Positions 15,500-22,716 of a stretch of DNA of 45,859 nt are shown piece by piece (the stretch's first letter is position 1; each line of letters opens with the position of its first letter). The DNA is taken from assembly GCA_934749845.1 (NCBI GenBank), contig CAKVHQ010000010.1, positions 1 to 45,859 on the forward strand. The letters are read 5' to 3'. The notes beneath the pieces are model-generated. The model saw nothing but the letters and a program-made list of their open reading frames with translations, was not told the DNA's origin and ran no database searches. Position numbers and translations under genes: made by a program. The DNA is from an uncultured Clostridia bacterium (lineage in GTDB: Bacteria > Bacillota > Clostridia > Christensenellales > UBA1242).

Positions 15500-16252
15500 T
15501 TAGGGTTCAGGTTCTGCCTCACTCTCATCATACTCCATAGACTCATACCATTCGGAAGAATAACCGAGTATCTCTGCTGCAAGCTGGCAAGATTCAACCG
15601 TCTGACATTGCGGAATATAGGTTTCGACTTTTTCACCGTTTTTATAGGTAGCCGTGCCAACATTGTAGCCGAAATCTTCATCAGCCCATTGATGTTCAAA
15701 GGAGAGCGTGGGATACATTTGTGCAAGTCGTTTGATTACCGCCTCCGGTCGTGACCACGCCGTGTGAAATACTAGGGTATTGTTTTCAAACGGTTCGGCT
15801 TTATATGCGTCCCATTTTGTGTTCCACTGCTGCAAGCGCCACTCATACCAAGTCGGAGCGCCGTAATTTATTATGTTGTGTGCAAGCTGACGCCCCTTTT
15901 CAGCAGAGCCTTTATCTATAACAGCTAATTCCCCTGAAATACCTACTTTATTTAAATCGGTAAAATACGCTTTAAGCGTTGTGATAGTATCCCGATATTC
16001 TTTAACAGAGAGCTTTTGAATACCCTCAACGGTTTCCGTATTTACCGGATTTACGGCAGATAAGTAGTTTGACAAGTCTTTAGAAAAGCTGCTTTCAAAT
16101 GAAATATCAAGCTCTTTTGGCATGGGAATTATCTTGTCAAAAACAAGGAGCGTGTTTCCTTCCTCATCTTTAGTTGTAACCGCATCAAGCAATCTGCGTA
16201 TCTCCGTTTCTTCTCCGTCAATCGCAAGACGATTTGTAATATGATTTGGCAT
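15500..16252 (-). CDS. Api92-like protein with ferredoxin-like fold domain
   Basis: The 250-residue product starts MPNHITNRLAIDG and contains YGAPTWYEWRLQQWNTKWDA and FHTAWSRPEAVIKRLAQMYP. This pattern (N-terminal 'PNxxxNxL' strand, a Trp-rich centre, 'W..P...I..L...P.L' helix) matches phage and mobile-element Api92-like proteins. Biochemical function is unknown. ATG 16252 has AAAGGATAAGAAA upstream. The longer frame to 16324 reads through the interspersed repeat, giving the residues EKWVAEGHF, and is not the natural start. C-terminus acidic (ESEAEPEP). Confidence 0.65.
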   Translation of the reverse strand: MPNHITNRLAIDGEETEIRRLLDAVTTKDEEGNTLLVFDKIIPMPKELDISFESSFSKDLSNYLSAVNPVNTETVEGIQKLSVKEYRDTITTLKAYFTDLNKVGISGELAVIDKGSAEKGRQLAHNIINYGAPTWYEWRLQQWNTKWDAYKAEPFENNTLVFHTAWSRPEAVIKRLAQMYPTLSFEHQWADEDFGYNVGTATYKNGEKVETYIPQCQTVESCQLAAEILGYSSEWYESMEYDESEAEPEP

Positions 16253-16268
16253 TTTCTTATCCTTTCCA

Positions 16269-16297
16269 CAGAAATGTCCCTCTGCTACCCATTTCTC
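16269..16297 (-). repeat. Interspersed hairpin repeat, copy 2
   Basis: Arms AGAAATG and CATTTCT around the core TCCCTCTGCTACC (plus-strand reading). One arm overlaps the TGA stop of the ribbon-helix-helix gene (16296-16298). The other end lies 17 nt before the ATG at 16252. Confidence 0.9.
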
Positions 16298-16778
16298 AAA
16301 CCTCGTCATCGAAATTGCTGGCATTATAGGCTCGGTTGAGTTCCTCCCGCGCCTCCTGCCGATATTCTTCTTCCGGCTTTACCTTTTCCTTTAGGTACTG
16401 TGCCGCAAATTTTTTGGCAGTAGTAAGAATGTTTTCGTGAGAACGCCCGTCGGTGTAGTTTTCGGTGAGCATACCGATTACCGTTGCGAATGAGATCGCA
16501 GATGTTCTTCCGGTTCTTGCGCATATCGGTATAACACGGTGTTCGATTATGCCCTCTATCTTTTTCAGATGTGGAGCTATGCAAATATCAAGTTCCTCAC
16601 GAATGTACTGACGGATCATGTTCTCATTGGCTCTTGCCGCATCCGTGTCAAGGCTGCTGTCAATAAGCAGCCGTACAGCGTTTGAAAAGTTGGTGTTGTG
16701 TTTCGCCGCGTACTTGTCAATAGCCTCTATCATTTCCTCCGTCATAGCTATCGGTTTTTGTTGGAGTCGCCTGCTCAT
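16296..16778 (-). CDS. Ribbon-helix-helix (CopG/Arc-type) DNA-binding protein
   Basis: The 160-residue protein has an N-terminal ribbon-helix-helix region: strand QKPIAMTEEM, helix IEAIDKYAAKHN, turn TNFSNAVRLLIDSSL. A helical C-terminal domain (IREELDICIAPHLKKIEGII and later ILTTAKKFAAQYLKEKV) follows. Such proteins act as operon repressors or as relaxosome accessory proteins of mobilisation systems. The structured 195-nt region just upstream could be its binding site. AGGAGGTTATCCT precedes the ATG. The stop codon is supplied by the interspersed repeat. Confidence 0.75.
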   Translation of the reverse strand: MSRRLQQKPIAMTEEMIEAIDKYAAKHNTNFSNAVRLLIDSSLDTDAARANENMIRQYIREELDICIAPHLKKIEGIIEHRVIPICARTGRTSAISFATVIGMLTENYTDGRSHENILTTAKKFAAQYLKEKVKPEEEYRQEAREELNRAYNASNFDDEV

Positions 16779-16973
16779 AGGATAACCTCCTTTCTGTACT
16801 GTAAATATTTAGGAGAAATGCTAAAGAATTTCTCATAACGCTGGTGAAATTCCTTGCAACGCCTTTGGCGGTGCGGTGTGAGGTAGAGGAACGAAGTTCC
16901 TCTATTCCTGCCCTACGGAGTTGGGGCGCTTTTCCCCAGCGGTGTTGAAAAGCAGTTGAATGTTGAAAAATAA
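16779..16973 (-). other. Structured non-coding region with several hairpins (possible ncRNA or oriT-like)
   Basis: This 195-nt gap holds at least four short perfect hairpins. GAGAAAT...ATTTCTC (16813-16834) resembles the interspersed repeat but has a different, shorter loop. Others are CGCCTTTGGCG, AGAGGAAC-GAA-GTTCCTCT and GGGG-CGCTTTT-CCCC. No open frame with a ribosome binding site fits. A region of clustered inverted repeats next to a ribbon-helix-helix gene on a conjugative element is a reasonable place for an origin of transfer, or for a long structured leader RNA. Neither can be shown from sequence alone. Confidence 0.5.
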
Positions 16974-18011
16974 TCACATTTGCATTTCATTAGCCTGTTG
17001 CTCCATTTCTGACTCCGCCTCGTCTATTTCTTCCGCTGTCATCTTGAGAAAATCAAGGAGAGGGATATTCAGACGGCGGTAGTGCTGCAAGTCCTCGTTC
17101 CAGTCCTTTGTTATCGGACTAATAATTCGCAGCTTGAGCTGTCTGTCGGGAAAGTCATTCTGTATCTTGCTGATAAGATGAATTGCTGCCTCTCTGCCTG
17201 CCTTGTCATTGTCAAGACCGATATAAACATGGTTTATTTCGGGGTGATTACAGAGGTATTTGTACGCCGCCATGTAATTCTCGCAGCCGTTAAGACTCAG
17301 GCGGTGTTCCGCTTTCCAGTTCTTGCCGAGCAGCGTCTGAAAGGTTGCGTGTGAGAGAGCGTCGATAGGGCTTTCAAATATGCGAAGTACGTCATTTGTT
17401 CCGCGCACCGCAAAAGGGCAGGTCTTGTCGCCGCCTGCCGCCTCACCGCGAAACTGCACAAAAGATGATGTTCCGCGAAAAGCGCAGCTCTGTATGACGC
17501 CTTTTTCGTCCGTTCCAAAGAACAGGCAGTTATGGTGAGCATTGTCCTCCGCAATGAGCTGCTGTTTTATCAGCGAAAAGACAATGTTCTTATCAATGCC
17601 GCGCGTCCGTATGAGATAGGCGCACACTCTGGATGGCTTTATATCGTGCGGCGGGACAACAAATTCTGAATTCGATTTTGTTGCGCGGTTCAAGTTCTTC
17701 CGCACGAATGTTTCCGGCTGTACAAGATATACGCCGTGGAGTACACGGTTGGCGATAAAATCGAGTGCGTCATCACGGCTGCAACCGAGAGTGTCCGCCA
17801 CAAGGTCGGCGGGAAAACCTTTTGCACCATCGGAATGGCGATACCAGTTGTTTTTTTCGGGGAAAATGTAAAGGCCGCCGCTGTCCTTGATATGTACTGC
17901 TTTTGCATTGCTGCGCTTGCTCTCGTCAATAACCAGTCCCAGCGCCTCTGCGACAAGCAGGCAGCTTGCATTGGTTATCTTAAAGTAATCATCTCTCGAA
18001 TATCTTCCCAT
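16974..18011 (-). CDS. TOPRIM-domain protein (DUF3991/primase-like)
   Basis: The 345-residue protein resembles mobile-element TOPRIM proteins related to DnaG primase. An N-terminal region with NNWYRHSDGAKGFPADLVAD (about residues 55-74) corresponds to the domain preceding TOPRIM. The TOPRIM motifs are LRIFESPIDALS (conserved Glu, about 215) and HVYIGLDNDKAGREAA (Asp-x-Asp, about 264). It may prime DNA synthesis during transfer or replication. ATG 18011 has GAGGTACACA upstream; an ATG at 18029 lies against the repeat without a ribosome binding site. The catalytic acidic residues are all present. Confidence 0.82.
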   Translation of the reverse strand: MGRYSRDDYFKITNASCLLVAEALGLVIDESKRSNAKAVHIKDSGGLYIFPEKNNWYRHSDGAKGFPADLVADTLGCSRDDALDFIANRVLHGVYLVQPETFVRKNLNRATKSNSEFVVPPHDIKPSRVCAYLIRTRGIDKNIVFSLIKQQLIAEDNAHHNCLFFGTDEKGVIQSCAFRGTSSFVQFRGEAAGGDKTCPFAVRGTNDVLRIFESPIDALSHATFQTLLGKNWKAEHRLSLNGCENYMAAYKYLCNHPEINHVYIGLDNDKAGREAAIHLISKIQNDFPDRQLKLRIISPITKDWNEDLQHYRRLNIPLLDFLKMTAEEIDEAESEMEQQANEMQM

Positions 18012-18025
18012 TGTGTACCTCACTT

Positions 18026-19543
18026 TCATTCGGAGAAATGTCCCTCTGCTACCCGTTTTTCATAGGAGTATCTGATACCGGAAAGAACAAAGCAAACACA
18101 TGGAAGTGCGCAGCCATTCCCCCAAATCATGTATTCTGCCGCATCGGGGTGCGGTGAGCTTAACCACTTTGCTATCTGTTTGCGCGTCTTTTCTTTTTTC
18201 AGCCCTTTTATCTTTCCATACTCGCTGAAAACCTTGCTCCAATAATCAATATCTGCCTCGGTAGGATTTGCAATTTCAAGCTCGCGACACCAACAATCGG
18301 GAAAGCCCTGCAAGCGGGCACACTCGGTTGGTGTGAGATACCTTACGGCAATTCTGCCCTCGCATTCCTTATTAACGATAGGGGCAGACTTGTAATCGGA
18401 CGCTGCAAGCGTTCCTGCAAGCTCTTTATCGGCGGTGCGATAAGAACGGCTGGCACAATAGGAGGGGACGATAATTGCGTTCTGCTTTCCGGGGCTGCCG
18501 CCGTTCACGAGAGTGTTGGATATTCCATCGGAGCGCAGGCAGACGCCATGAGCCTGCATATATGGATAAAAGTTGCACGGTTCCGGTGCGAATAAGGTCT
18601 GATCCACATTTGTGGACAGAGTCGCTGACAGATTATCCTGTAACAATGCACCCTTGCCGCCGCCTTCTGCTCCGCAGCGTATTTTTAGGGTTTTCGGGGT
18701 TTCCACTACGAACGGACAGTTATTGCCGCCCATACCATAGGTTGCGGATACTGCGTTCGCTGTTTCAAGCGGTCCGGTGTAACGACAGGTCTGACTATGA
18801 TTATCAAAACACTTTAGGTCAACCCAGCCTGTTTTTTCAGAGCTTCCAGCAGAACAAAGGGTAAACCCTTTCCTCGCTTCATAGAACGCTTGATTATACC
18901 CAGACACGCTTTCGGACTCAAATAGTATTTTGCCGGCACTTTCTCCTCCAAAATCTGCGACAAGGTAGATTCGACGACGACGTTGGGCGACTCCCCAGTA
19001 TTGCGCGTTGAGCAATCGCCAGGCGACAGAATAATTATCTCCCACGATTTCTCCGCTGCCGAGCCACTTGTTGTTTTTCGGCATAGGTATTGATACCTCA
19101 TCGGTTTCTTTGATGGAGCAGATTGCTGTGAGGACGGAGCGGAAATCCTTTCCTCGGTTGCTGCTGAATGCTCCTGCGACGTTTTCCCAGACGATATATC
19201 TCGGATATTTGCCATGTGTTGCACACCTCATTTCCTTTATCACACGGATTGCCTCAAAAAACAAGTTAGAGCGCGAACCGTCAAGACCGGCTCTTTTCCC
19301 AGCTATTGACATATCTTGGCAGGGTGAGCCAAATGTGATTATATCCACGGGCGGTATTTCCGCACCGTTCATGCTACAAATGTTACCGAGGTGCTGCACC
19401 TCCGGCATTCGCGTTCTAGTAACAAGTATCGGGAACGGTTCTATCTCCGATGCCCATATAGGCTTTATCCCGACAAGCATACCGCCAAACGGAAAGCTGC
19501 CGCTTCCGTCAAACAGGCTGCCTAGCGTAAGTTGTTCGTTCAT
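18026..19543 (-). CDS. C5-cytosine DNA methyltransferase (Dcm family)
   Basis: The 505-residue enzyme shows motif I LGSLFDGSGSFPFGG, motif IV FGSPCQDMSIAGKRAG (catalytic Cys), motif VI VWENV, motif VIII AQRRRRIYLVADFGG and motif X near IWGNGCALPC. The long variable region between VIII and X holds the target recognition part. No restriction endonuclease is adjacent, so it is an orphan enzyme, likely protecting the element from host restriction. The last ten codons (RVAEGHFSE end) are encoded by an interspersed repeat, so the natural C-terminus has been rewritten. The start has GAAAGGAAAGGAT upstream. Confidence 0.93.
   Translation of the reverse strand: MNEQLTLGSLFDGSGSFPFGGMLVGIKPIWASEIEPFPILVTRTRMPEVQHLGNICSMNGAEIPPVDIITFGSPCQDMSIAGKRAGLDGSRSNLFFEAIRVIKEMRCATHGKYPRYIVWENVAGAFSSNRGKDFRSVLTAICSIKETDEVSIPMPKNNKWLGSGEIVGDNYSVAWRLLNAQYWGVAQRRRRIYLVADFGGESAGKILFESESVSGYNQAFYEARKGFTLCSAGSSEKTGWVDLKCFDNHSQTCRYTGPLETANAVSATYGMGGNNCPFVVETPKTLKIRCGAEGGGKGALLQDNLSATLSTNVDQTLFAPEPCNFYPYMQAHGVCLRSDGISNTLVNGGSPGKQNAIIVPSYCASRSYRTADKELAGTLAASDYKSAPIVNKECEGRIAVRYLTPTECARLQGFPDCWCRELEIANPTEADIDYWSKVFSEYGKIKGLKKEKTRKQIAKWLSSPHPDAAEYMIWGNGCALPCVCFVLSGIRYSYEKRVAEGHFSE
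18032..18061 (-). repeat. Interspersed hairpin repeat, copy 3 (inside the 3' end of the methyltransferase gene)
   Basis: Arm GGAGAAATG, core TCCCTCTGCTACC, then CGTTTTTC, a decayed right arm. The copy is translated as the tail of the methyltransferase and ends 21 nt before the ATG at 18011. Confidence 0.85.
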
Positions 19544-19561
19544 ATCCTTTCCTTTCTTTCA

Positions 19562-19804
19562 GAGAAATGTCCCTCTGCTACCCATTTCTCACGCAGGAGC
19601 GGTGGTTATCACGGAGAAATGTCCATCTGCTACCCATTTCCTGCGCGGGGGCGGTGGTTATCACGGAGAAATGTCCCTTTGCTACCCATTTCTCGCGCGG
19701 GGGCGGTGGTAATCGCAGAGAAATGTCCATCTGCTACCCATTTCTCGCATTTCGTATTCTTGTTCTCTCTTTCAGAGAAATGTCCCTCCGCTACCCATTT
19801 CCTC
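19562..19804 (-). repeat. Tandem array of the hairpin repeat, exact 52-bp period plus one extra copy
   Basis: Copies start at 19562, 19614, 19666 and 19718, exactly 52 bp apart, and a fifth at 19775. Each has GAGAAATG, a TCC-TGCTACC core and a CATTTC-type right arm. The linkers of the first copies share GCGGGGGCGGTGGTTATCAC with small changes. The array is the leader of the methyltransferase gene, ending 19 nt before its ATG. Linkers are near-identical, so this is not a CRISPR array. Confidence 0.92.
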
Positions 19805-19867
19805 GATGAAAGCGCGTAGCTGCGGAGGGACTTGTTCTGATTTAATCTTCTGAAAAAGAGGATCGGT

Positions 19868-20206
19868 TCAAGAGGGTTCCAGTTCCTCATCTTCAGTTGC
19901 CGGAGTATGTTCGCGGAAATCATCAAGGGTCATTGTATAGCCGCCGAAATTGGTGTCATCTTCGCCGAGAACAACACCTTCCTCTGCTCCCTGTATAGGG
20001 TATCTGGTAATAACCGTTCCAAAGTGATTGACGGTAATGATGTTTCTGACCTCGTTGGCGATCCCATCGTTATCATCGCGGAGGTCATAGGCATAAAGCC
20101 CGTCGGGAACAGTGCTGCGGTCAATTCGGTAGTTGCTGAAAAGCGCGTCCTGTCCGAGTATCTCAAAAGCCTCATACTCTCCGTCGTAAGCATTTACAGG
20201 TTTCAT
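19868..20206 (-). CDS. LPD28-domain protein
   Basis: The 112-residue protein consists almost entirely of a domain with PVNAYDGEYEAFEILGQDAL, DGLYAYDLRDDNDG and NHFGTVITRYPI. This is the pattern of the large polyvalent protein-associated domain 28 (LPD28), common on clostridial conjugative elements. The biochemical role of this family is not established. The ribosome binding site is GAAAGGAC. It is followed by the tandem repeat array rather than directly by the next gene. Acidic C-terminus (EDEELEPS) as in its neighbours. Confidence 0.8.
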   Translation of the reverse strand: MKPVNAYDGEYEAFEILGQDALFSNYRIDRSTVPDGLYAYDLRDDNDGIANEVRNIITVNHFGTVITRYPIQGAEEGVVLGEDDTNFGGYTMTLDDFREHTPATEDEELEPS

Positions 20207-20221
20207 TGTGATGTCCTTTCC

Positions 20222-20250
20222 GAGAAATGTCCATCTGACGGACTTTTCTC
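20222..20250 (-). repeat. Interspersed hairpin repeat, diverged copy
   Basis: Arms GAGAAATG and TTTTCTC with a changed core (TCCATCTGACGGACT). One arm forms the TGA stop of the gene at 20249-21529. The other end is 16 nt before the ATG at 20206. Confidence 0.8.
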
Positions 20251-21529
20251 AATCGTGTTCAGGTTCTTCTTCGTTTTCTTCTTCAAGAATGTCGTTCAGA
20301 GCGTCCCTTGCCCATGAGGGAATATGTTCCTCTTTCATAGCACCGAGGAAATCATTGCTGTGGATAGCGGCTTCCTCTCGGTCATATAAAAATACGCCGA
20401 TAATCTGCCTGCCTTCCTTTTTAGGGTCGCAGCCTGTACCTAACTGTGCTAGGAAAAGCTGATTTTCAGGGATACGCTTATCCGGCGCTAAATATTCGGG
20501 ACGAATAATCATTACCCGTCCCGTATAGTCTGAAATGTTCGCAGTGTCAACATTGTTCTCACCATACATTCCGCAGAAAGTGAGTTTGTCAATGTCGCCC
20601 TCGCGTTCGCTTATGTATGCCTCAAATTCTTCATCATTGCCGTATCCGAAATCATTGCGGAATTTTTCTGCCATTTCGGAAATTATGCTTTCCATTCCGG
20701 ATAGGGTCGGGTTATATCCCTTTGCGCGTAGTTTTTCCGTGAAGTGTTCTTCAACATTCATTTGCTCAACCATATTCCACACGCTGTCGCGTTCATCTTC
20801 GTTAAGCTCAAATTGCATTTCTTCGCCGTTGACGGTCCGGATAATTGAGCCTGCCTTCGGTGTGAGTTCTTCCTGTCTGATATGTTCATTCACATTAGAT
20901 AACGCGCGGGAAAACAGGTCGTGATATGCAGCAAAGCAATTATTGTTTGAGTCACCGGTGGTAAAGTAGTGTCCCCACACCGGTGAAAGACCTCCGTTGT
21001 GATTGCTGTTATACCATGTTACATAGTGGCTCGGCATATTCTTGCTCTGTCCGAGAAGAAATTCGGCGGTCGGGGTTTTAACCGTCTGAATTATGCGGTA
21101 TCCTTCGACTTCCTGCTGTTTTTCTTTGTTTCTATCGTGGTAAGTAAACCTCACCTCCTCCGCTACGCTGTCGAGAAGAACAGAGTGAGCTGCCCCCAGC
21201 GTACTGTTGGCGACTTTTCTGATTGCCTCGGCGTTGGGATAATCGGCGATAAATTTGCTTGCCCACTCCTTGTTGGCTTTGTCGATACGACCGTCCCATT
21301 CGAGGCTGTTGATACGGAGAGCAAGCATAAGCATTGCACGTTCAAAGCCGTATTTCTCGGTGACTTCCGCGGTGATTTTCTTAACGTCAAGATAGTTGTT
21401 ATGAAAGTTTTCGTTGATTGAACGGCGAATAAAAAAACCACATTCCTCGTTCAAATTCATGCTTTCGCGGTACTGTTCGATCTCGCCGTTCTCTTTGGCA
21501 TATTTGAGAGTGTTCTTGTAAATATCCAT
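20249..21529 (-). CDS. DUF3849-domain protein
   Basis: The 426-residue protein has an N-terminal DUF3849-type domain (MDIYKNTLKYAKENGEIEQY through NKEWASKFIADYP, residues 1-100). A middle region contains YHDLFSRALSNVNEHIRQEE, and the C-terminal region contains RIPENQLFLAQLGTGCDPKK. DUF3849 proteins occur on clostridial conjugative elements; their function is unknown. ATG 21529 follows AAAGGAACACTACT. The open frame extends to 21655 through the repeat, translated there as EKCPPATHF, and is not used. The stop codon lies in the next repeat copy. Confidence 0.8.
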   Translation of the reverse strand: MDIYKNTLKYAKENGEIEQYRESMNLNEECGFFIRRSINENFHNNYLDVKKITAEVTEKYGFERAMLMLALRINSLEWDGRIDKANKEWASKFIADYPNAEAIRKVANSTLGAAHSVLLDSVAEEVRFTYHDRNKEKQQEVEGYRIIQTVKTPTAEFLLGQSKNMPSHYVTWYNSNHNGGLSPVWGHYFTTGDSNNNCFAAYHDLFSRALSNVNEHIRQEELTPKAGSIIRTVNGEEMQFELNEDERDSVWNMVEQMNVEEHFTEKLRAKGYNPTLSGMESIISEMAEKFRNDFGYGNDEEFEAYISEREGDIDKLTFCGMYGENNVDTANISDYTGRVMIIRPEYLAPDKRIPENQLFLAQLGTGCDPKKEGRQIIGVFLYDREEAAIHSNDFLGAMKEEHIPSWARDALNDILEEENEEEPEHD

Positions 21530-21545
21530 AGTAGTGTTCCTTTCG

Positions 21546-21574
21546 CAGAAATGGGTAGCAGGTGGACATTTCTC
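21546..21574 (+). repeat. Interspersed hairpin repeat, inverted-core copy
   Basis: Arms AGAAATG and CATTTCT as in the others, but the core reads GGTAGCAGGTGGA on the plus strand, opposite to copies at 15-20 kb. It lies 2 nt after the stop at 21577 and about 18 nt before the ATG at 21529. Confidence 0.88.
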
Positions 21575-21576
21575 AA

Positions 21577-22113
21577 TCAGAGTTCCGGTTCTTCCTCGTT
21601 GCAAACAGGGTCGTGTGTAGCAAAATATTCGCTGATTGCCTTTTGTATATCCCATTCGCTTGGCGCGGTATTATCAACGCTGTTGTTCAGATAAATATCT
21701 GTGATACCGGTAATAATCTCGTCATTATACTCGTCACTGTCTAGCTCATTTTCTTCAATATAGTTTCTTATATCCTCCATAACGCCTATTCTCTGCTGTT
21801 TCATAAAAGCGTCAAGGAGTTCGCTTTGGGATAGCCTTATCTCATAGGTCTTGTCACCTATGGTGCGCTTTACAGCAAAATCTGTTTCGTGGTTCGGAGC
21901 ATGACAGATGATTACACGCGCTTTCTCGGCGGCTGCGATCATCTCAGCAAGCTCCGCAACATTCACGCTGGCAGCAAGTTTTTGCTTGCAAAACCCTATA
22001 AGTTCGGCACTTGTGCCGACGAAAAGAGTGCCATCGGTGATTTTTTCTTTCAGTATATAACTATCAGAAAAATGAGGGTGCGGTAATACGGTTATCCTAT
22101 CTGTAGTCGGCAT
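21577..22113 (-). CDS. Hypothetical protein of the accessory operon
   Basis: The 178-residue acidic soluble protein has segments LPHPHFSDSYILKEKITDGT, LAEMIAAAEKARVIICHAPN and LSQSELLDAFMKQQRIGVME. I do not recognise the family. It is bracketed by two copies of the interspersed repeat and flanked by genes of similar size and acidity, so it belongs to the same cotranscribed accessory block. GAAAGGAAATCACA precedes the ATG. The C-terminus ends EEEPEL, much like the neighbouring proteins. Confidence 0.75.
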   Translation of the reverse strand: MPTTDRITVLPHPHFSDSYILKEKITDGTLFVGTSAELIGFCKQKLAASVNVAELAEMIAAAEKARVIICHAPNHETDFAVKRTIGDKTYEIRLSQSELLDAFMKQQRIGVMEDIRNYIEENELDSDEYNDEIITGITDIYLNNSVDNTAPSEWDIQKAISEYFATHDPVCNEEEPEL

Positions 22114-22128
22114 TGTGATTTCCTTTCA

Positions 22129-22177
22129 AGAAATGGTCTGGAAATGCGTTTGGCTTATTTCGCAGATGTACATTTCT
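22129..22177 (+). repeat. Interspersed hairpin repeat, degenerate copy with enlarged loop
   Basis: Arms AGAAATG (22129-22135) and CATTTCT (22171-22177) are kept, with GCAGATG before the right arm as in the inverted-core copies. The loop is about 35 nt rather than 13. It ends 15 nt before the ATG at 22113. Confidence 0.6.
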
Positions 22178-22183
22178 CTTTTT

Positions 22184-22645
22184 TCAGAGTTCCAGTTCAT
22201 CTTCTTCCTCGGTCTGCGGAGCCGGTTTGCATTCGTCCAAAAACAAAAACAACGGAGTATTCTTTGTGTCCTCAAATACTCCGTTGGTTATTTCAGAAAG
22301 TCTGTTTATGTACTCCGTGCAGGCACTTGTGTCACGCTTACGGTATGCAGAATGAATATCGTAGTTGTCCAGCAGCACAGTTAGTTCCGTTGCGGCTTTT
22401 TCAAGCACCTTTGCTGCAGCAGGAGGTACGCTGCTGTCTGCGGCGCAGCGAAACAGTGAACGTTCTGCGGCTATTCTGTTCCGTATCGGGTCGGAACTGG
22501 TGTAGTAACCTTGAATTTCATACCTGCCGTTGTAATGCCGCCACGTTGCAAACTGCGATGAGCCGGACGAACGTTCGCCGAGGACGATTTCCATTCCGGA
22601 CGTGCTTATGGTTTGAATTGGTATGAAATGTGTGCTTGTGCGCAC
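22184..22645 (-). CDS. Hypothetical protein of the accessory operon (GTG start)
   Basis: The 153-residue protein has an N-terminal beta-rich part (FIPIQTISTSGMEIVLGERS) and a helical middle (AAKVLEKAATELTVLLDNYD), with an acidic tail (EEEDELEL). The family is unknown to me. The start is GTG 22645 preceded by AGAGGTGATATA. It lies between two repeat copies. Its acidic tail is nearly the same kind as those of the genes at 14894 and 19868, which suggests a common origin or partner for these tails. Confidence 0.72.
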   Translation of the reverse strand: MRTSTHFIPIQTISTSGMEIVLGERSSGSSQFATWRHYNGRYEIQGYYTSSDPIRNRIAAERSLFRCAADSSVPPAAAKVLEKAATELTVLLDNYDIHSAYRKRDTSACTEYINRLSEITNGVFEDTKNTPLFLFLDECKPAPQTEEEDELEL

Positions 22646-22665
22646 TATATCACCTCTTTTCGTTG

Positions 22666-22692
22666 AACAATGGGTAGCAGATGGACATTGTT
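22666..22692 (+). repeat. Interspersed hairpin repeat, copy with compensatory stem changes
   Basis: The arms are AACAATG and CATTGTT, different from the usual GAGAAATG and CATTTCTC but still perfectly complementary. The core GGTAGCAGATGGA is the normal inverted-core type. Changes on both sides that keep pairing argue that the hairpin itself is selected. It ends 21 nt before the GTG at 22645. Confidence 0.9.
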
Positions 22693-22716
22693 AAACCTCC
22701 ATTTCTTCCTCGTTGT

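Noticed and set aside
19562..19804. The regular 52-bp repeats look like a CRISPR array
   Set aside because: The segments between the repeats are nearly identical rather than unique, no cas genes are present, and solitary copies of the same repeat occur in other intergenic regions.
19532..19819. Open frames on the plus strand over the tandem array
   Set aside because: They consist only of the translated repeat (EKCPSATHF-type units) without a ribosome binding site and arise from the repeat itself.
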